Positions 32,965 to 43,646 of a stretch of DNA of 64,000 nucleotides are shown here, piece by piece. How positions within the stretch are numbered: position 1 is the first letter of the stretch; each line of letters begins with the position of its first letter. Position numbers and translations under genes: made by a program. The notes under the pieces are model-generated. The model searched no databases. It was not told the DNA's origin and saw only the letters and a list, made by a program, of their open reading frames with translations. The stretch comes from Cylindrodendrum hubeiense (lineage: Eukaryota; Ascomycota; Sordariomycetes; Hypocreales; Nectriaceae): the NCBI GenBank assembly GCA_014621425.1, contig JAANBB010000189.1:1-64000 (forward strand), read 5' to 3'.

Positions 32965-33090
32965 TTAGTTGTCATATAGCTTGATAGTGACAGACTTGTT
33001 CTGGGTGTAGTAGGCCAGAGCAGCCTCTCCGAGCTCTCGGCTGATACCAGACTGCTTGAAACCGCTCAAGGGGAAGCTGGTGCAGCACAT
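32965..33090 (-). pseudogene. Decayed 3' end of an aldehyde dehydrogenase gene
   Basis: Read on the minus strand this encodes [20 protein letters not shown] followed by [11 protein letters not shown] and a TAA at 32965-32967. It aligns with the intact ALDH C-terminus ([20 protein letters not shown], then NKSVAM). Just upstream, LSGF replaces the family's PFGGF, and further upstream neither the catalytic core nor other ALDH blocks can be found in any frame. The remaining copy therefore lacks the NAD-binding and catalytic parts. It may be a remnant of a tandem duplicate or a separate ALDH gene largely deleted. The nearest intact copy starts about 3.8 kb to the right on the opposite strand. Confidence 0.8.
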
Positions 33091-34557
33091 GCATATTGCT
33101 GGCAGGCATAACATGTATGGGGTTATTCGGTGACAGTCTTACTCCATGCAAACCCCAATTTGTTCAGACTTGATGAGTGAGGGGTCCGTGGCATGTTGTG
33201 AAAGATTGTCAACAGTCGGGGAGATTCTCAGGTATGGGCGATTCCTGAAAGCAATGGGGGCTGGCGGCTGGCGGCTGCCATGGCTGCGGTTGGCGTCATA
33301 CTCTGACCAACAAACACTTATTCTCTCACTCTCTGAAAGAGATTGGACCGGTATCAGCCACCAAGTCGGATAACCGGGTATCCATGGTACAGTAGAGATA
33401 TGGCACGCGACATCCCAGGACGGCATCAAGTCGAAAGACGGTTCCGCAGTCTTCCGCAGATCAGCAGATGTCCATTTAAGGCGGCAACGGCGTCAAATAG
33501 CCTCTTTGTCTGGGGGGATGGTCCGGGGAGAGGGTCAGTCTGGGGACAGATCCTGGGGACGGACGGGAGCCGGTACTTCAGGGTAATCTTGGCCATCTGG
33601 GGCTGATAATCTGGGGAGGAACCGCTCCCAAGCGCCCCGTCTGGCGTTGTGAGCCAACTGAACTAGATATCAGCCCATCAACTGACTGGAGGAAACAGGG
33701 GCTGTCCAGGCAACTCAGTCGGCTTAGATGTAGAGGCGGCTCCGTGCCACGGGGGGGGGCGTATGGGGTGGACCATGTGGCAAAGCGTCTAAGACGTAGC
33801 TCCATGTGTGCTTCGCCCACTCGTCCCCTTCTCTGGCTTACGTGCATTGGTTCCTGAGGTAGGCCGATGATGAGGCCATGCCATGTCCCCTCCCCCCGGA
33901 TGTGGGGTACGTATGTACCGTCTCTATCTAGGTAGACTTGGTGATCTAGCGGGGTATAGATGACATGGAGCCAAGTTGGGACCAGTCGAGCGGCTTCGTT
34001 TGTCAGAAGCGTCGCCGTCCAGGGTCAAGACGCTAGAATGGGCTCCAATCTCAACAATATGCGGCTCTGACGAATTTGGAATTTGGAGAGCGCCTGATCA
34101 TGTTCCATACAGCCGTTTCGCCCACGGGTGGGCCGGGGGCCGGGGATCAGTGAAGGAGGCGTGCGGAGAGAGTCCCACATGGATACATGATACGGACGCG
34201 GTTGATGGAGATCGGTCGACCAAAGATCCAATGGCGGTTCCTCCCATGACGTTTTGAGTAATCAGGTACCGACTTCTCCACGACGGATGGCTCTCTTCGC
34301 GCGTAGTCTGGACTGGATGCAACACGCCGCGATGAGGAGGTGGGCCAGTCCCCGCCGTCTCCGGCAGGGCGGAGTCGCAGCGGAGCCGCAATGGACCAGC
34401 GAGTCTGCGGGTCCGCCACAAGCTTCCCACGACGGCTGCCGGCCAAGAGGAAGCTGGGTGGGAGAGTCACGGGGGCCACAGGCTAGGGCGACCGGCGGCC
34501 GAGTTGGAGACGTCTGGGCTCATGGCTTGATGCCAGGCGTAGTGCATGTCTGGGGTT

Positions 34558-34612
34558 GCCAGGGTCGCTCAGGGTTGCCCAGGGTTGGCCCAGGGCGTCC
34601 AGGGTCGCCCAG
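34558..34612 (+). repeat. Short degenerate tandem array (CAGGGTTGCC-like unit)
   Basis: About five adjacent 9-11 bp units related to CAGGGTYGCC. It is noncoding and confined to the GC-rich part of the gap. Confidence 0.55.
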
Positions 34613-36829
34613 CATTACCCAATATTACCCACGGGTCGCAGTCTTGGCGTGCGGGGTTGATGGCTCGCTCCCCATTACGCCGAGGAAGCGCCCAGCTGCC
34701 CGCGCTCGCTGTGAATTTTTTTATTGCGCGGAGGAAGCAGGGAGCTCTGACAGGCTCGCGGTGGGGGTCGGCTCCAGGTGAAGCGAGAGTGCGAGAGGGC
34801 GAGAGAGACTCTCCAGCCAGTCGCCACACAATCTCGGCGGCATTACACCTGCTTTCGGAAGCACGAACGCAAATGCGGGCTGATGGGGCATCAGGGTCTC
34901 CGGTCTCTGGGGGGCATTGCCATCTCAGGCAGTTTGCGTGGCCATCGTCACGGAGTTGCAAGGGTCTATCTCAGGGCGGCCTCGGCATGCTCCATGCTCC
35001 CCGCTCCCATGCCATGCCACGGACCCGGCCCAGGCCAGTCGAGCAAACCGTAAACAAATCTACAGATGTACATCTCTACATCCACGACGTCAATGCGGGG
35101 TGTGAGTGGCGCTGTGCAATTGCGGCAGAGCGCAACCACAGGTCGCGCCGTCGCAAGCGCTCCTCCTCGAACAGGGAGGAGGATGTACGGAAGTATGCAC
35201 TAGTACGGAGCATGCAACGATGTTGGGGGCACGAGGCGCGGTTCCGGAGGTACCGTACTGCGTAGCCGTAGAATGCGGCAGCGATGAAGAAAATGCCTAC
35301 CACGTCGAGACGGAGGGGGTGGTGGCGGACGGGGTGGAGGGGGTGGAGAGCCAGGGAGGGAGAGGAGATGGAGGGGTCAGAGGAGGCAATGAGAGCCTTG
35401 GGAGCCATGGGCAGCCATGGGAGCCGACGAGTGAGGGCTGGGATGATGCCCGTTTTGGGCAGTAGTCTGATGATCCGCGCGTTGCCGTCGACAGCGTGGA
35501 GGCCGATCGTCAAAGCGACAGCCCGGACCGTGGTAGGGCTCTCTCGCCTTCAGTCCGAGCAACGGTTCACACCAGTGGGCTAGCTGGCTAGGCCGCGATG
35601 GCTGCGAGATGGACTCGCAACGAGCAACAATGTGCGACTCGAGACGAGCTGCCGACAGGGGCGATCAGGGTGCCGCAGAGGCCGCAGAGCATCAAAGTGC
35701 GGCGAGCGGCGCGCTTGACCCCTCTGGGTGTCGGTGCGGCGCAAGGTAGCCAAGTACCCAGATACCTAGATCGGATCCGGGGCTCTGCAGGATTTGTCAG
35801 TGAGCGATTACTCCACCGGGGGCCTGCTTTGGGAGGGAGACCCTTTGGAGCGAGGGGCCACAGGCGAGGGCCTTCTGACAGGTTTTAGACCTTGACTCGT
35901 TTGAGCGACTCGAGCGAGAGGGAACGAGCCCTGCGGCCCATCACGATGAGGCTGGGGGTTGGCGATGGCGGGGCCAGCTCCCCGCCGCAATTGTCCATCA
36001 TTGGCCACCGGTTGCGGGGAAGCTCGCAGCGTGTGGGGCCGCATGCCTCGTCCGCTCCGGCCGGCCGTGTGATTCGCGGAGCCGTCTTGATTCCATCCAC
36101 CTGCGCGTGGATGCGGAGGCGTGCAGCATCCGAGACAGCACTGGGTTGGGCCAACGCCAACCCTGCGTGCGACCTGGGAGTTCGACTCGACAGCGGACGG
36201 CTATCCGCTAGACTGAGTCTCAGTGCCCGCTGCCCACTGCCCACTGCCGTGGTCGGAAAGCGCTCGGAACGGTGCAGCGCCAGGGCAACGCCGAGGGGTG
36301 TGGACGGGCGGACGGCTGCGTTTGAGTCTGCGCCTGCGCCGTCCACGGCTCGGGGGAAATGCCCAAGCATCGGCCCTGTCAGGTATTGTTCCATTGCGTT
36401 TTGCGTACCGCGGTACAAGCCCGCTGCTTGCATAGCTGCCCACCCTGAGCCCAGCGGCGCCGCCATTGCACGACTCCGTGCTGCGCTCCGTCCGTCCCTC
36501 CATGCGTCGTGCTCCCCCTTGCCCATGCTCCATTGCCCCATTGCCCCATACTCCATACTCCAGAGAGGTACATGTACGTACCGGTGCATTGCCTACCGTA
36601 TGCACGCTAATTCGTACCTCTGTACCTCCTGTACTCCATACTACCTTGCACGCTCGGTACGTTGGGAGGCGAGGCTGATGTGGGGAAGATTGGCGGCACT
36701 CCCCCCCCCCTTCCCACATCCCCCCAATGCTGAACGTAAACCCCGCGTCGAAATCTAAGATTAAATACGCCGCTCCCGTCGTCGAAAGGATTACTTTTTC
36801 TCTCTCCAGTTTCATACTCATCTCTCTTC

Positions 36830-36836
36830 TATATAA
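36830..36836 (+). promoter_or_regulatory. TATA box of the ALDH gene
   Basis: TATATAA lies 91 bp upstream of the ALDH ATG, followed by a CT/CA-rich leader. This arrangement is typical of strongly expressed fungal genes. Confidence 0.6.
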
Positions 36837-36920
36837 CAGCTTTGATTCCCCCTCCTCAACTCTACTTCTCCAAGATACCCATCCCCCTCCACACATCCAT
36901 ATCCACACACACAAGACACA

Positions 36921-38587
36921 ATGGCTTTGACCGTTGAGCTCACCACCCCCCTCACTGGTGCCTACCAGCAGCCCATTGGCCTGTATGTTTTCCTCCCCCA
37001 CGTCTTGATTTCGAGCCCCAGCTAACCATCCCCAGCTTCATCGACGGCAAGTGGGTTGAGGGTGTTGACAAGCAGAAGTTCGAGGTCATCAACCCCTCTA
37101 CCGAGGAGGTCATCACCTCCGTCTGCGAGGGTACCGAGAAGGATATCGACCTTGCTGTCGCCGCTGCCCGAAAGGCCTTCAAGGGTCCCTGGAGGACCAC
37201 CTCCCCCCAGGAGCGAGGCGCCTACATGCTGAAGCTTGCCGATCTCGCCGAGAAGAACCAGGAGCTCCTCGCCGCCGTTGAGTCTCTCGACAACGGAAAG
37301 TCCATCTCCAACGCCCGCGGCGATGTCGGTGCCGTCATCGGAACCCTGCGATACTACGCCGGTTGGGCCGACAAGATCGAGGGAAAGACCATCGATATTG
37401 CCCCCGACATGTTCCACTACACCCGCCCCGAGCCCGTGAGTTGAACCCCACACCCAGCTTCCCCAAACTGCCGGCGCTAACTCTTCTTCTCTAGCTTGGT
37501 GTCTGCGGTCAGATCATCCCCTGGAACTTCCCTCTTCTCATGCTGGCGTGGAAGATCGGTCCCGCTCTGGCCACCGGTAACTGTGTTGTCATGAAGACCG
37601 CTGAGCAGACCCCCCTCTCTGCCCTCGTCTTCACCGAGCTCGTTCGCCAGGCTGGCTTCCCCGGCGGTGTTTTCAACCTGATCTCCGGATTCGGCAAGAC
37701 TGCCGGTGCCGCCCTCTCCTCCCACATGGACGTTGACAAGATCGCCTTCACTGGCTCCACTGTCATCGGCCGAACCATCATGAAGGCCGCTGCCTCCTCC
37801 AACCTCAAGAAGGTCACCCTCGAGCTTGGTGGCAAGTCCCCCAACATTGTCTTCGACGACGCCGACATCGAGGAGGCCATCAACTGGGTCAACTTCGGTA
37901 TCTACTACAACCACGGCCAGTGCTGCTGCGCCGGTACCCGTATCTTCGTCCAGGAGGGCATCTACGACAAGTTCCTCGCCGCTTTCAAGAAGCGCGCTGT
38001 TGAGAACAAGGTCGGTGACCCCTTCAACGAGGAGACCTTCCAGGGCCCCCAGGTCAGCCAGCTTCAGTACGACCGTATCATGAGCTACATCGAGTCCGGA
38101 AAGGCCGAGGGTGCTACCGTCGAGACCGGTGGTGAGCGCCTCGGAGACAAGGGTTACTTCATCAAGCCCACCATCTTCAGCAACGTCCGCCCCGACATGA
38201 AGATCATGCAGGAGGAGATCTTCGGCCCCGTCTGCGCCATCTCCAAGTTCAAGGACGAGAAGGAGGTCATCGAGCTTGCTCACGACACCAACTACGGTCT
38301 TGCCGCTGCCGTTCACACCAGCAACCTCAACCGCGCCATCCGCGTCAGCAACTCGCTCCAGGCCGGTACCGTCTGGATCAACTGCTACAACAGTAAGTCA
38401 ATTTCTCACCCATTTCGTGATACCATAAAGAACCTTCAAACTGACCCATTTTACAGAGTTGCACTTTGCTCTGCCATTCGGTGGATTCAAGGAGTCTGGA
38501 ATCGGTCGCGAGCTCGGAGAGGCTGCTCTGGCCAACTACACTCAGAACAAGAGTGTGGCGATGCAACTAAACGGCACTCTCTACTAA
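36921..38587 (+). CDS. NAD(P)-dependent aldehyde dehydrogenase, four exons
   Basis: The 496-aa enzyme oxidises aldehydes such as acetaldehyde to acids and matches fungal cytosolic ALDHs (Aspergillus aldA type, 497 aa). Exons are 36921-36982, 37036-37435, 37495-38392 and 38457-38587; all joins are in frame. The catalytic-Cys loop is GQCCCAGTR (about residue 298-306), the general-base Glu sits in [11 protein letters not shown], and [13 protein letters not shown] plus FTGSTVIGR line the cofactor site. EIFGPV and the C-terminal [16 protein letters not shown] are also intact. Third codon positions are almost all C or G, more so than neighbours, indicating high expression. The last short exon is the part duplicated as a relic at 32965-33090. 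Substrate preference cannot be read from sequence. Confidence 0.95.
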
Positions 38588-38946
38588 AGAATGAGATTAT
38601 AAAGCTGAAAGCTCAAAGTGTATTATTTAGTTTGGCGAAATGGCTAGTATGTTTATATCAATGAATTTTTTCCCGGCTTGGATGCTGGTTCAGTTTTTGC
38701 TGTGTCCCCTGAATAGTAAATGTGAAAGGAAACTTGTCAATGCCTCGATGCCTCCCTTTACCATCTCACTGTGTCACCTGATATTATAAACTCTTACATT
38801 AGTATACTATGCATTAGTAAACTAATACGTGCCTCTTGAAGATAAATTACTGTTGGTGTTGACCTGACCGTTACACAGTCGCATTATGGCTTACTAATAA
38901 TCATGATCTCGCATTCATCTAATGGTGAGGTCAAAGTGTGTTGTAA

Positions 38947-39038
38947 GTGAGATCGCGCCAGCTAGTGACAGCTTGCAGTTAGCTTGTGGTCAGCTTAAAG
39001 TGAGGTCCGGGTGAGATCGCGCTAGCTGCTGACAGCTG
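38947..39038 (+). repeat. Direct repeat pair around GTGAGATCGCGC
   Basis: Copies at 38947-38974 and 39011-39038 agree at 24 or 25 of 28 positions. Both start GTGAGATCGCG and end with GACAGCT. The spacing is 64 bp. Nothing nearby explains them as coding repeats. Confidence 0.65.
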
Positions 39039-40002
39039 TATGTATCCGCAGCCTATTTCTTCCTGCAGCCCGGTCCCTCACAGCCTCACGCATCAACACA
39101 GCTCTCGCCTTTTTGGGCCAAAAGTCTTCCCGCCTCTTCAGACCATACACCTTACTAGTCTCTTCAGGCTCCGGTATTAGTCGATAGACCTGTTTCTGAA
39201 CCGCTCAACAAAGGACGCGTACATGACTGGCAGATACTGGACCAATATTGGCATGTACACATTCAGTGAAGTCTTCACCACGGATTGACATCACGACTCC
39301 GGGCTACCTTCGGCAGGAAGTTCCGATCTGCTTTAGGACTGTTGACTCAATCTATTTAGTTAGTCGTGGGGTCTTAATGGAGTAGGGTTGGGCATAGCAC
39401 ATCAGACTGTCTACTCGCAACATTGAAGATCGCGGTGGAGGATGATTGCCACGAATCATCTTTAGTCATGCTCAGTTAGTGGCATCACTCGCGTCACTCT
39501 CCGCCGCCCCAACAATATTAGTAAATACCTCACGGTCACGGCCGTGATAGTAAGAGAGTATTGGAAATCCTCTTCGTTATCAACAGTGCCGAGGCCTGCA
39601 AGTTTCCCAACAGCAACACCTACATGTGAGTAGCATCGACCCCAGCGCCCTGCTTCCCGTCTGGCGCTGTGCAATGTGTTCGGCGAATCACACTAGGATA
39701 TATCCATGCGCATATGCCGGATGTTCTCATTGATCGATTTGATCGATCGAGCAGGCTGGTCATATTAGTGCATGTTCGCCAACTCCTTGAAGAAGCCATC
39801 GGCTGGCAAGTTATGTTCCGAGCGTGTTAGTTTTGCTATCGAAAAGGAACATAAAGATTTACAGAGGGGCAGAGAAGAAAAAAACGATGTTTGAAGAAAG
39901 TGAGGTTTCTGAAAGAAGGATGAGAGTCACTTAATCTTCTGTGTTGTATGTAGGATGGAGGTCGACGGGAATTACACCAAATCCAGCCAGTCCCTAAATA
40001 CC

Positions 40003-40250
40003 AGCGCTTAACCCCTAATTGTCAGTACACCTGGCCCCTAATTTTTGTCTATCTAACTCCCAACATTTATTACTGTGAACCTTCTACAGTTGCTTTAGGG
40101 CCCTTGATTATCAGTATATTCAGCCCCCAATATGTACTGTATAATGTTCTAATTGATTCAACTAGTCCTTCAACATAAGGTGGCTGTAGAAGGTGCATCT
40201 AGTGCTAAATAGTAGGAGTTAGATGCACTAAAATTTAGAGGTTAAGCACT
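40003..40250. mobile_element. MITE-like inverted-repeat element (degenerate)
   Basis: The left end (AGCGCTTAACCCCTAATT, 40003-40020) is the imperfect reverse complement of the right end (40232-40250, AATTTAGAGGTTAAGCACT). Inner arms also pair: 40048-40091 with 40181-40225, sharing ATCTAACTCC and CACCTTCTACAG-type blocks on opposite strands. The loop (about 40092-40180) carries a second copy of part of the left arm. There is no coding capacity. Size and structure fit a non-autonomous terminal-inverted-repeat element, though I cannot define target-site duplications. Confidence 0.55.
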
Positions 40251-40582
40251 AAAGACTTACAATTTTCGATACGTTCAACTTTATATTTAATCATATTCAT
40301 TAGGTGTTTGATATTTAATACACATAATACAAAACTGAGGTATATTCTTGTAGTAGTTCGCTCTTACTTTTGGGCTTTGGGGGATTTTGGTATTTCGTTC
40401 ATTTGTAGCTTTTGCGGATCTTAGCTAATGCGCGACGTAGTGGACCGCGTCCATGCACGCCTTTAACCTTCAGCCTCGCCACTTCGCTCCGTCAACAACA
40501 TCCCAGCGACGAAGCGCTTTCGGCGTCCCTACCACAACCACGGAATCCAGGCCCCGAAAACCTGCGGTTCCCCAACCTCGAT

Positions 40583-42214
40583 ATGTCTGCGATCTACAAT
40601 CTCGAACCTCAGCCCACGGCGTCTGCGATTCTGCACACGACGCAGGGTGAACTCTCGATTGAACTCTTTGCGAAGCAGACCCCGTTGACATGCCGAAATT
40701 TCTTGCAACTAGCCCTCGATGGCTACTACGACAACACAATATTCCATCGGCTAGTTCCAGGCTTCATTCTACAAGGTGGTGATCCTACCGCTACAGGCAA
40801 CGGCGGAGAGTCGATCTATGATGGAGGGGCCTTCAGCGGCGACCTGGATCCATGGCCGATGGACCAGCGCCTGGGAAAGAATGGGGGACCGACGGGAATA
40901 AACTTCAAAGACGAGTTTCATTCTCGACTCAAGTTCAATCGTCGCGGTCTGTTGGGTATGGCCAACGAGTCGCGCCCCAATACGAACGGCAGCCAGTTCT
41001 TCTTCACTCTCGACAAGACAGAGGAACTGAACGGCAAGAACACCATGTTCGGTCGAATCGCAGGCGATACCATCTACAACTTGGCAAAAATTGGCGAGTC
41101 AGAGGTCGATGGCGCGACGGAACGACCTACTTACACTGTCAAGATTGAGAGGATCGAGATTCTGGTTAATCCTTTCGAGGACATGAAGAAGCGGACGAGA
41201 GTTGCTGCGCAGGCACCCAGCAAATTGCCCGCAGGGAAAGACAAGAAAAAGAAGCGAAAGGGAGGAAAACAACTACTAAGTTTTGGGGATGAAGAGGGCG
41301 ATGAAGACGTGCCGGTTTTCAAGAAGGCCAAGTTTGACACGAGGCTTGTAATGGAGGACCCGGAAGGGAATACGCAGCCCAAGGAGAAATCCGCGAAACT
41401 GAAGAAGAAGAAGGACGAGCCCCGTCCCAAGAGTGTGACCCCAGAGTCAGAAGAGGACCGGGATGAACGAAGGCCAGTGCGACAATCTCAACCAGAAAAG
41501 CAGCCTAGCCCCGATCGTCGATATGACGAAGACCTGTCACCCGAGCCGGAAGCGCCCAAGAAGACTGCTCTGGAACGAGCTAATGAAGAGATTGCGGCAC
41601 TGAAAGCGTCGATGAGGCGGACGGTTCACAGCGAGCAACCGGTTGAAGAAAAAAAGAAGTCGGTTCTGGAGTCGATGATCCCTGAAACCTCGATGAAGGC
41701 CCGCAAACGACGGCCTGGTACCAACAACGCCACAGCTAGCGATGAGCAGAGGACTCTTCGCATGTTGAAAGCCTTCCAGTCGAAGCTGGAAAAGGCGCCC
41801 GCAGAAAAGGACACTGCGACCGTCTCGCACCAGGAACAGGAGGAGGAAGCCGGTGCCCAAGGCGCAGGTGAGGAAGCTGCCCTCTGCGATCTGCATTTCA
41901 TCGCAAACTGCCAAAGCTGCACTTCGTGGGACAAGCAGGGTAATGATGAGAGCGACGATGAGGGCTGGATGTCACACTCCCTTAGCTTCGCAGCGGACAA
42001 GCTGGGCAAGGATCTCAGAAACCGAAAGAAGGGTGAAGATGAGCTAGTGGTCATCGATCCACGCGAGAAGGCGCGAACTCTCAAGGAGGAGAAGCGTGCG
42101 GAAAGGGATGCTCGGCAAGGCAAGTCGGGGAGGGCATGGGACCAAGCCCGGGACCAAGCGAAGAATGCGCAGATGGCCCGGACTGCATCACTTGCGGGAA
42201 GAGGCGCAAAATAG
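40583..42214 (+). CDS. cwc27: Cwc27, spliceosome-associated cyclophilin
   Basis: The 543-aa product combines an N-terminal cyclophilin domain (about residues 10-185) with a long charged tail, as in Cwc27/SDCCAG10 of the activated spliceosome. The start is MSAIYNLEPQPTASAILHTT at 40583; the frame upstream opens only with a non-ATG codon. FHRLVPGFILQGGDPTATGNG and MANESRPNTNGSQFFFTLDK are conserved. The usual cyclosporin-contact Trp is Glu (KTEELNGKN) and the nearby His is Asn, matching the known catalytically weak Cwc27 type. The tail is rich in Lys/Glu and Pro with helical segments (ALERANEEIAALKASMRR) and a short HFIANCQSCTSW motif near residue 440 that is usual in the family. No intron is needed. 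Confidence 0.92.
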   Translation: MSAIYNLEPQPTASAILHTTQGELSIELFAKQTPLTCRNFLQLALDGYYDNTIFHRLVPGFILQGGDPTATGNGGESIYDGGAFSGDLDPWPMDQRLGKNGGPTGINFKDEFHSRLKFNRRGLLGMANESRPNTNGSQFFFTLDKTEELNGKNTMFGRIAGDTIYNLAKIGESEVDGATERPTYTVKIERIEILVNPFEDMKKRTRVAAQAPSKLPAGKDKKKKRKGGKQLLSFGDEEGDEDVPVFKKAKFDTRLVMEDPEGNTQPKEKSAKLKKKKDEPRPKSVTPESEEDRDERRPVRQSQPEKQPSPDRRYDEDLSPEPEAPKKTALERANEEIAALKASMRRTVHSEQPVEEKKKSVLESMIPETSMKARKRRPGTNNATASDEQRTLRMLKAFQSKLEKAPAEKDTATVSHQEQEEEAGAQGAGEEAALCDLHFIANCQSCTSWDKQGNDESDDEGWMSHSLSFAADKLGKDLRNRKKGEDELVVIDPREKARTLKEEKRAERDARQGKSGRAWDQARDQAKNAQMARTASLAGRGAK

Positions 42215-43646
42215 GTACTGCACGAGTTACTGGTTGTTTGATTGCCTGTATTGTAGGGAGTGTACAATATTGCCCTCAGAGGGTGATGTCATGAAGATAG
42301 GGAGAGGTTGCGATACCCAGCACAATGCAACCATGTTCCAATGCGCACATGCAGTCGTCGGATTGATGACGCCCTGACTTGCAAGAGTCTCGAATGCTAT
42401 TGTTCTGATACAGTCTCCACCCCGCCCATACGAGGCATGCATACCGCGCCAACCTGACAATGCTTTGTTGAAGAACAAGTGGCAGATAAAGCTACTGAAT
42501 GAATGGACGTGCTAAGACCGAGAAGACCTTAGCTCTACCATGTGGGGTATTTATGGGAACTAGGAGAAAACAAAAGAAAAGAAGGGAGAGTTACGAGATG
42601 TTGCGGAGAGGAGCTGAAGTTTGCAGCTGTTTAATACCTACCTTACCTACCTCCAACCTACCCACCAATCTGCATGACTCTGTAAGTATGTACTTTGTAC
42701 CGATAACGACGCGCGAAGGCGTAATCTTATCGTCACGTGGAACGAACCTGGCTTCCTGTGTCACCCAACACTCTGATTGGCCAGTCAGGATTTGACAATT
42801 GATCGCCGACCGCCCCAAATGGTTTGGACGGACCCTCTCAGCCTCTGCGACCGCCAACTCCGAGTCCATCATCACCATCTCGACCGATTTCACTGGCGCC
42901 GCCTGCTCCTGTGATCTCTGGTTCGCGCATCGTTCGTCCGTATTGTCCTACAAACCAGAATGGGTCCTTCGTCCTTCGACTCATTCCACACTTGATCGAG
43001 ACACCCGGCACCGCCCGATTAAACCCACCCAGCACGCCCAGCGCGCTCAGCCTGTTCGCGCACCATCAAACGCCTGGGCTGCATTCACGCATCGCCGACT
43101 CTACACCCGTTTGTTTCGATAAAAACCATACCGCAGGCCCTCCCACTGTCGCTTCATTGCGCCGGCCACTTCTCTCACCCGACCCTTTCTTTCTCCGCGA
43201 TCCCCCGTCGCTCTACTCCGCCAAACGAAGCCTTCCGCAGCCTCCCAGTCGTAGCCCAACAGCGATAGGCTGCCGACGTTGATCTGCTACGCCCGCAGAA
43301 CTATTTCTGAGCGCCATCTTCATCCACGACCGAGACACCTACTCCCCGGGCTCACTTGCTACTACCCGACAATCCGCCGGTAGACGACGCGACCGAGATC
43401 GATTTTCCGAACCCGACCGCGGGAGCACCGATAGCTCCCTCTCACCGACCCGACTTTTGCGCCAACCGAGGGGAAATTTGCGACCTGCCTGGACTCTGAC
43501 GCCAGAATATTCGCGAGGCAGCAAATCCGTCGCAGCCTCAAATCACCACACAGCAACACCAGGCATCGATAACGGGCCTACCCACTTGCAATCACACCTC
43601 GCAGCTCTCACCAACAGCGAATCTTGATTCGCACGCGTCCTTACCT
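42215..43646. other. Intergenic region and hsf1 leader
   Basis: This lies between cwc27 and hsf1. A TCACGTGG site is at about 42733-42740, and an ACCTACCTT-type CT-rich tract near 42635-42665. From about 42800 the sequence is pyrimidine-rich and fits a long leader for hsf1. Open frames there (42799-43282) give Pro/Ser/Thr-rich text and are not supported. Confidence 0.45.

Larger units (their letters stand above)
32272..36920. other. 4.6-kb gene-poor region with an ALDH relic and GC-rich half
   Basis: Apart from the ALDH remnant at 32965-33090, no gene is supported. From about 33.4 to 36.7 kb the DNA is GC-rich and stays open in several frames on both strands (for example 35885-36758), but those frames lack ATG starts or give Arg/Ser/Pro-rich text of no family. 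A short tandem array lies at 34558-34612. The last 100 bp carry the ALDH core promoter. Confidence 0.45.
38588..40582. other. AT-rich, repeat-bearing intergenic strip
   Basis: No gene is supported. The composition is markedly more AT-rich than flanking coding DNA. It contains a 28-bp direct repeat pair (38947-38974 and 39011-39038) and a ~250-bp inverted-repeat element at 40003-40250. Many differences between copies are transitions, as left by repeat-induced point mutation. The last ~300 bp should hold the cwc27 promoter. Confidence 0.5.

Noticed and set aside
35885..36758. Long overlapping frames on both strands before the ALDH gene
   Set aside because: They open with non-ATG codons, are Arg/Ser/Pro-rich, and are expected by chance in GC-rich DNA.
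37477..38316. 279-codon minus-strand frame opposite the ALDH gene
   Set aside because: It is a shadow of strongly biased codons in the ALDH coding exon.
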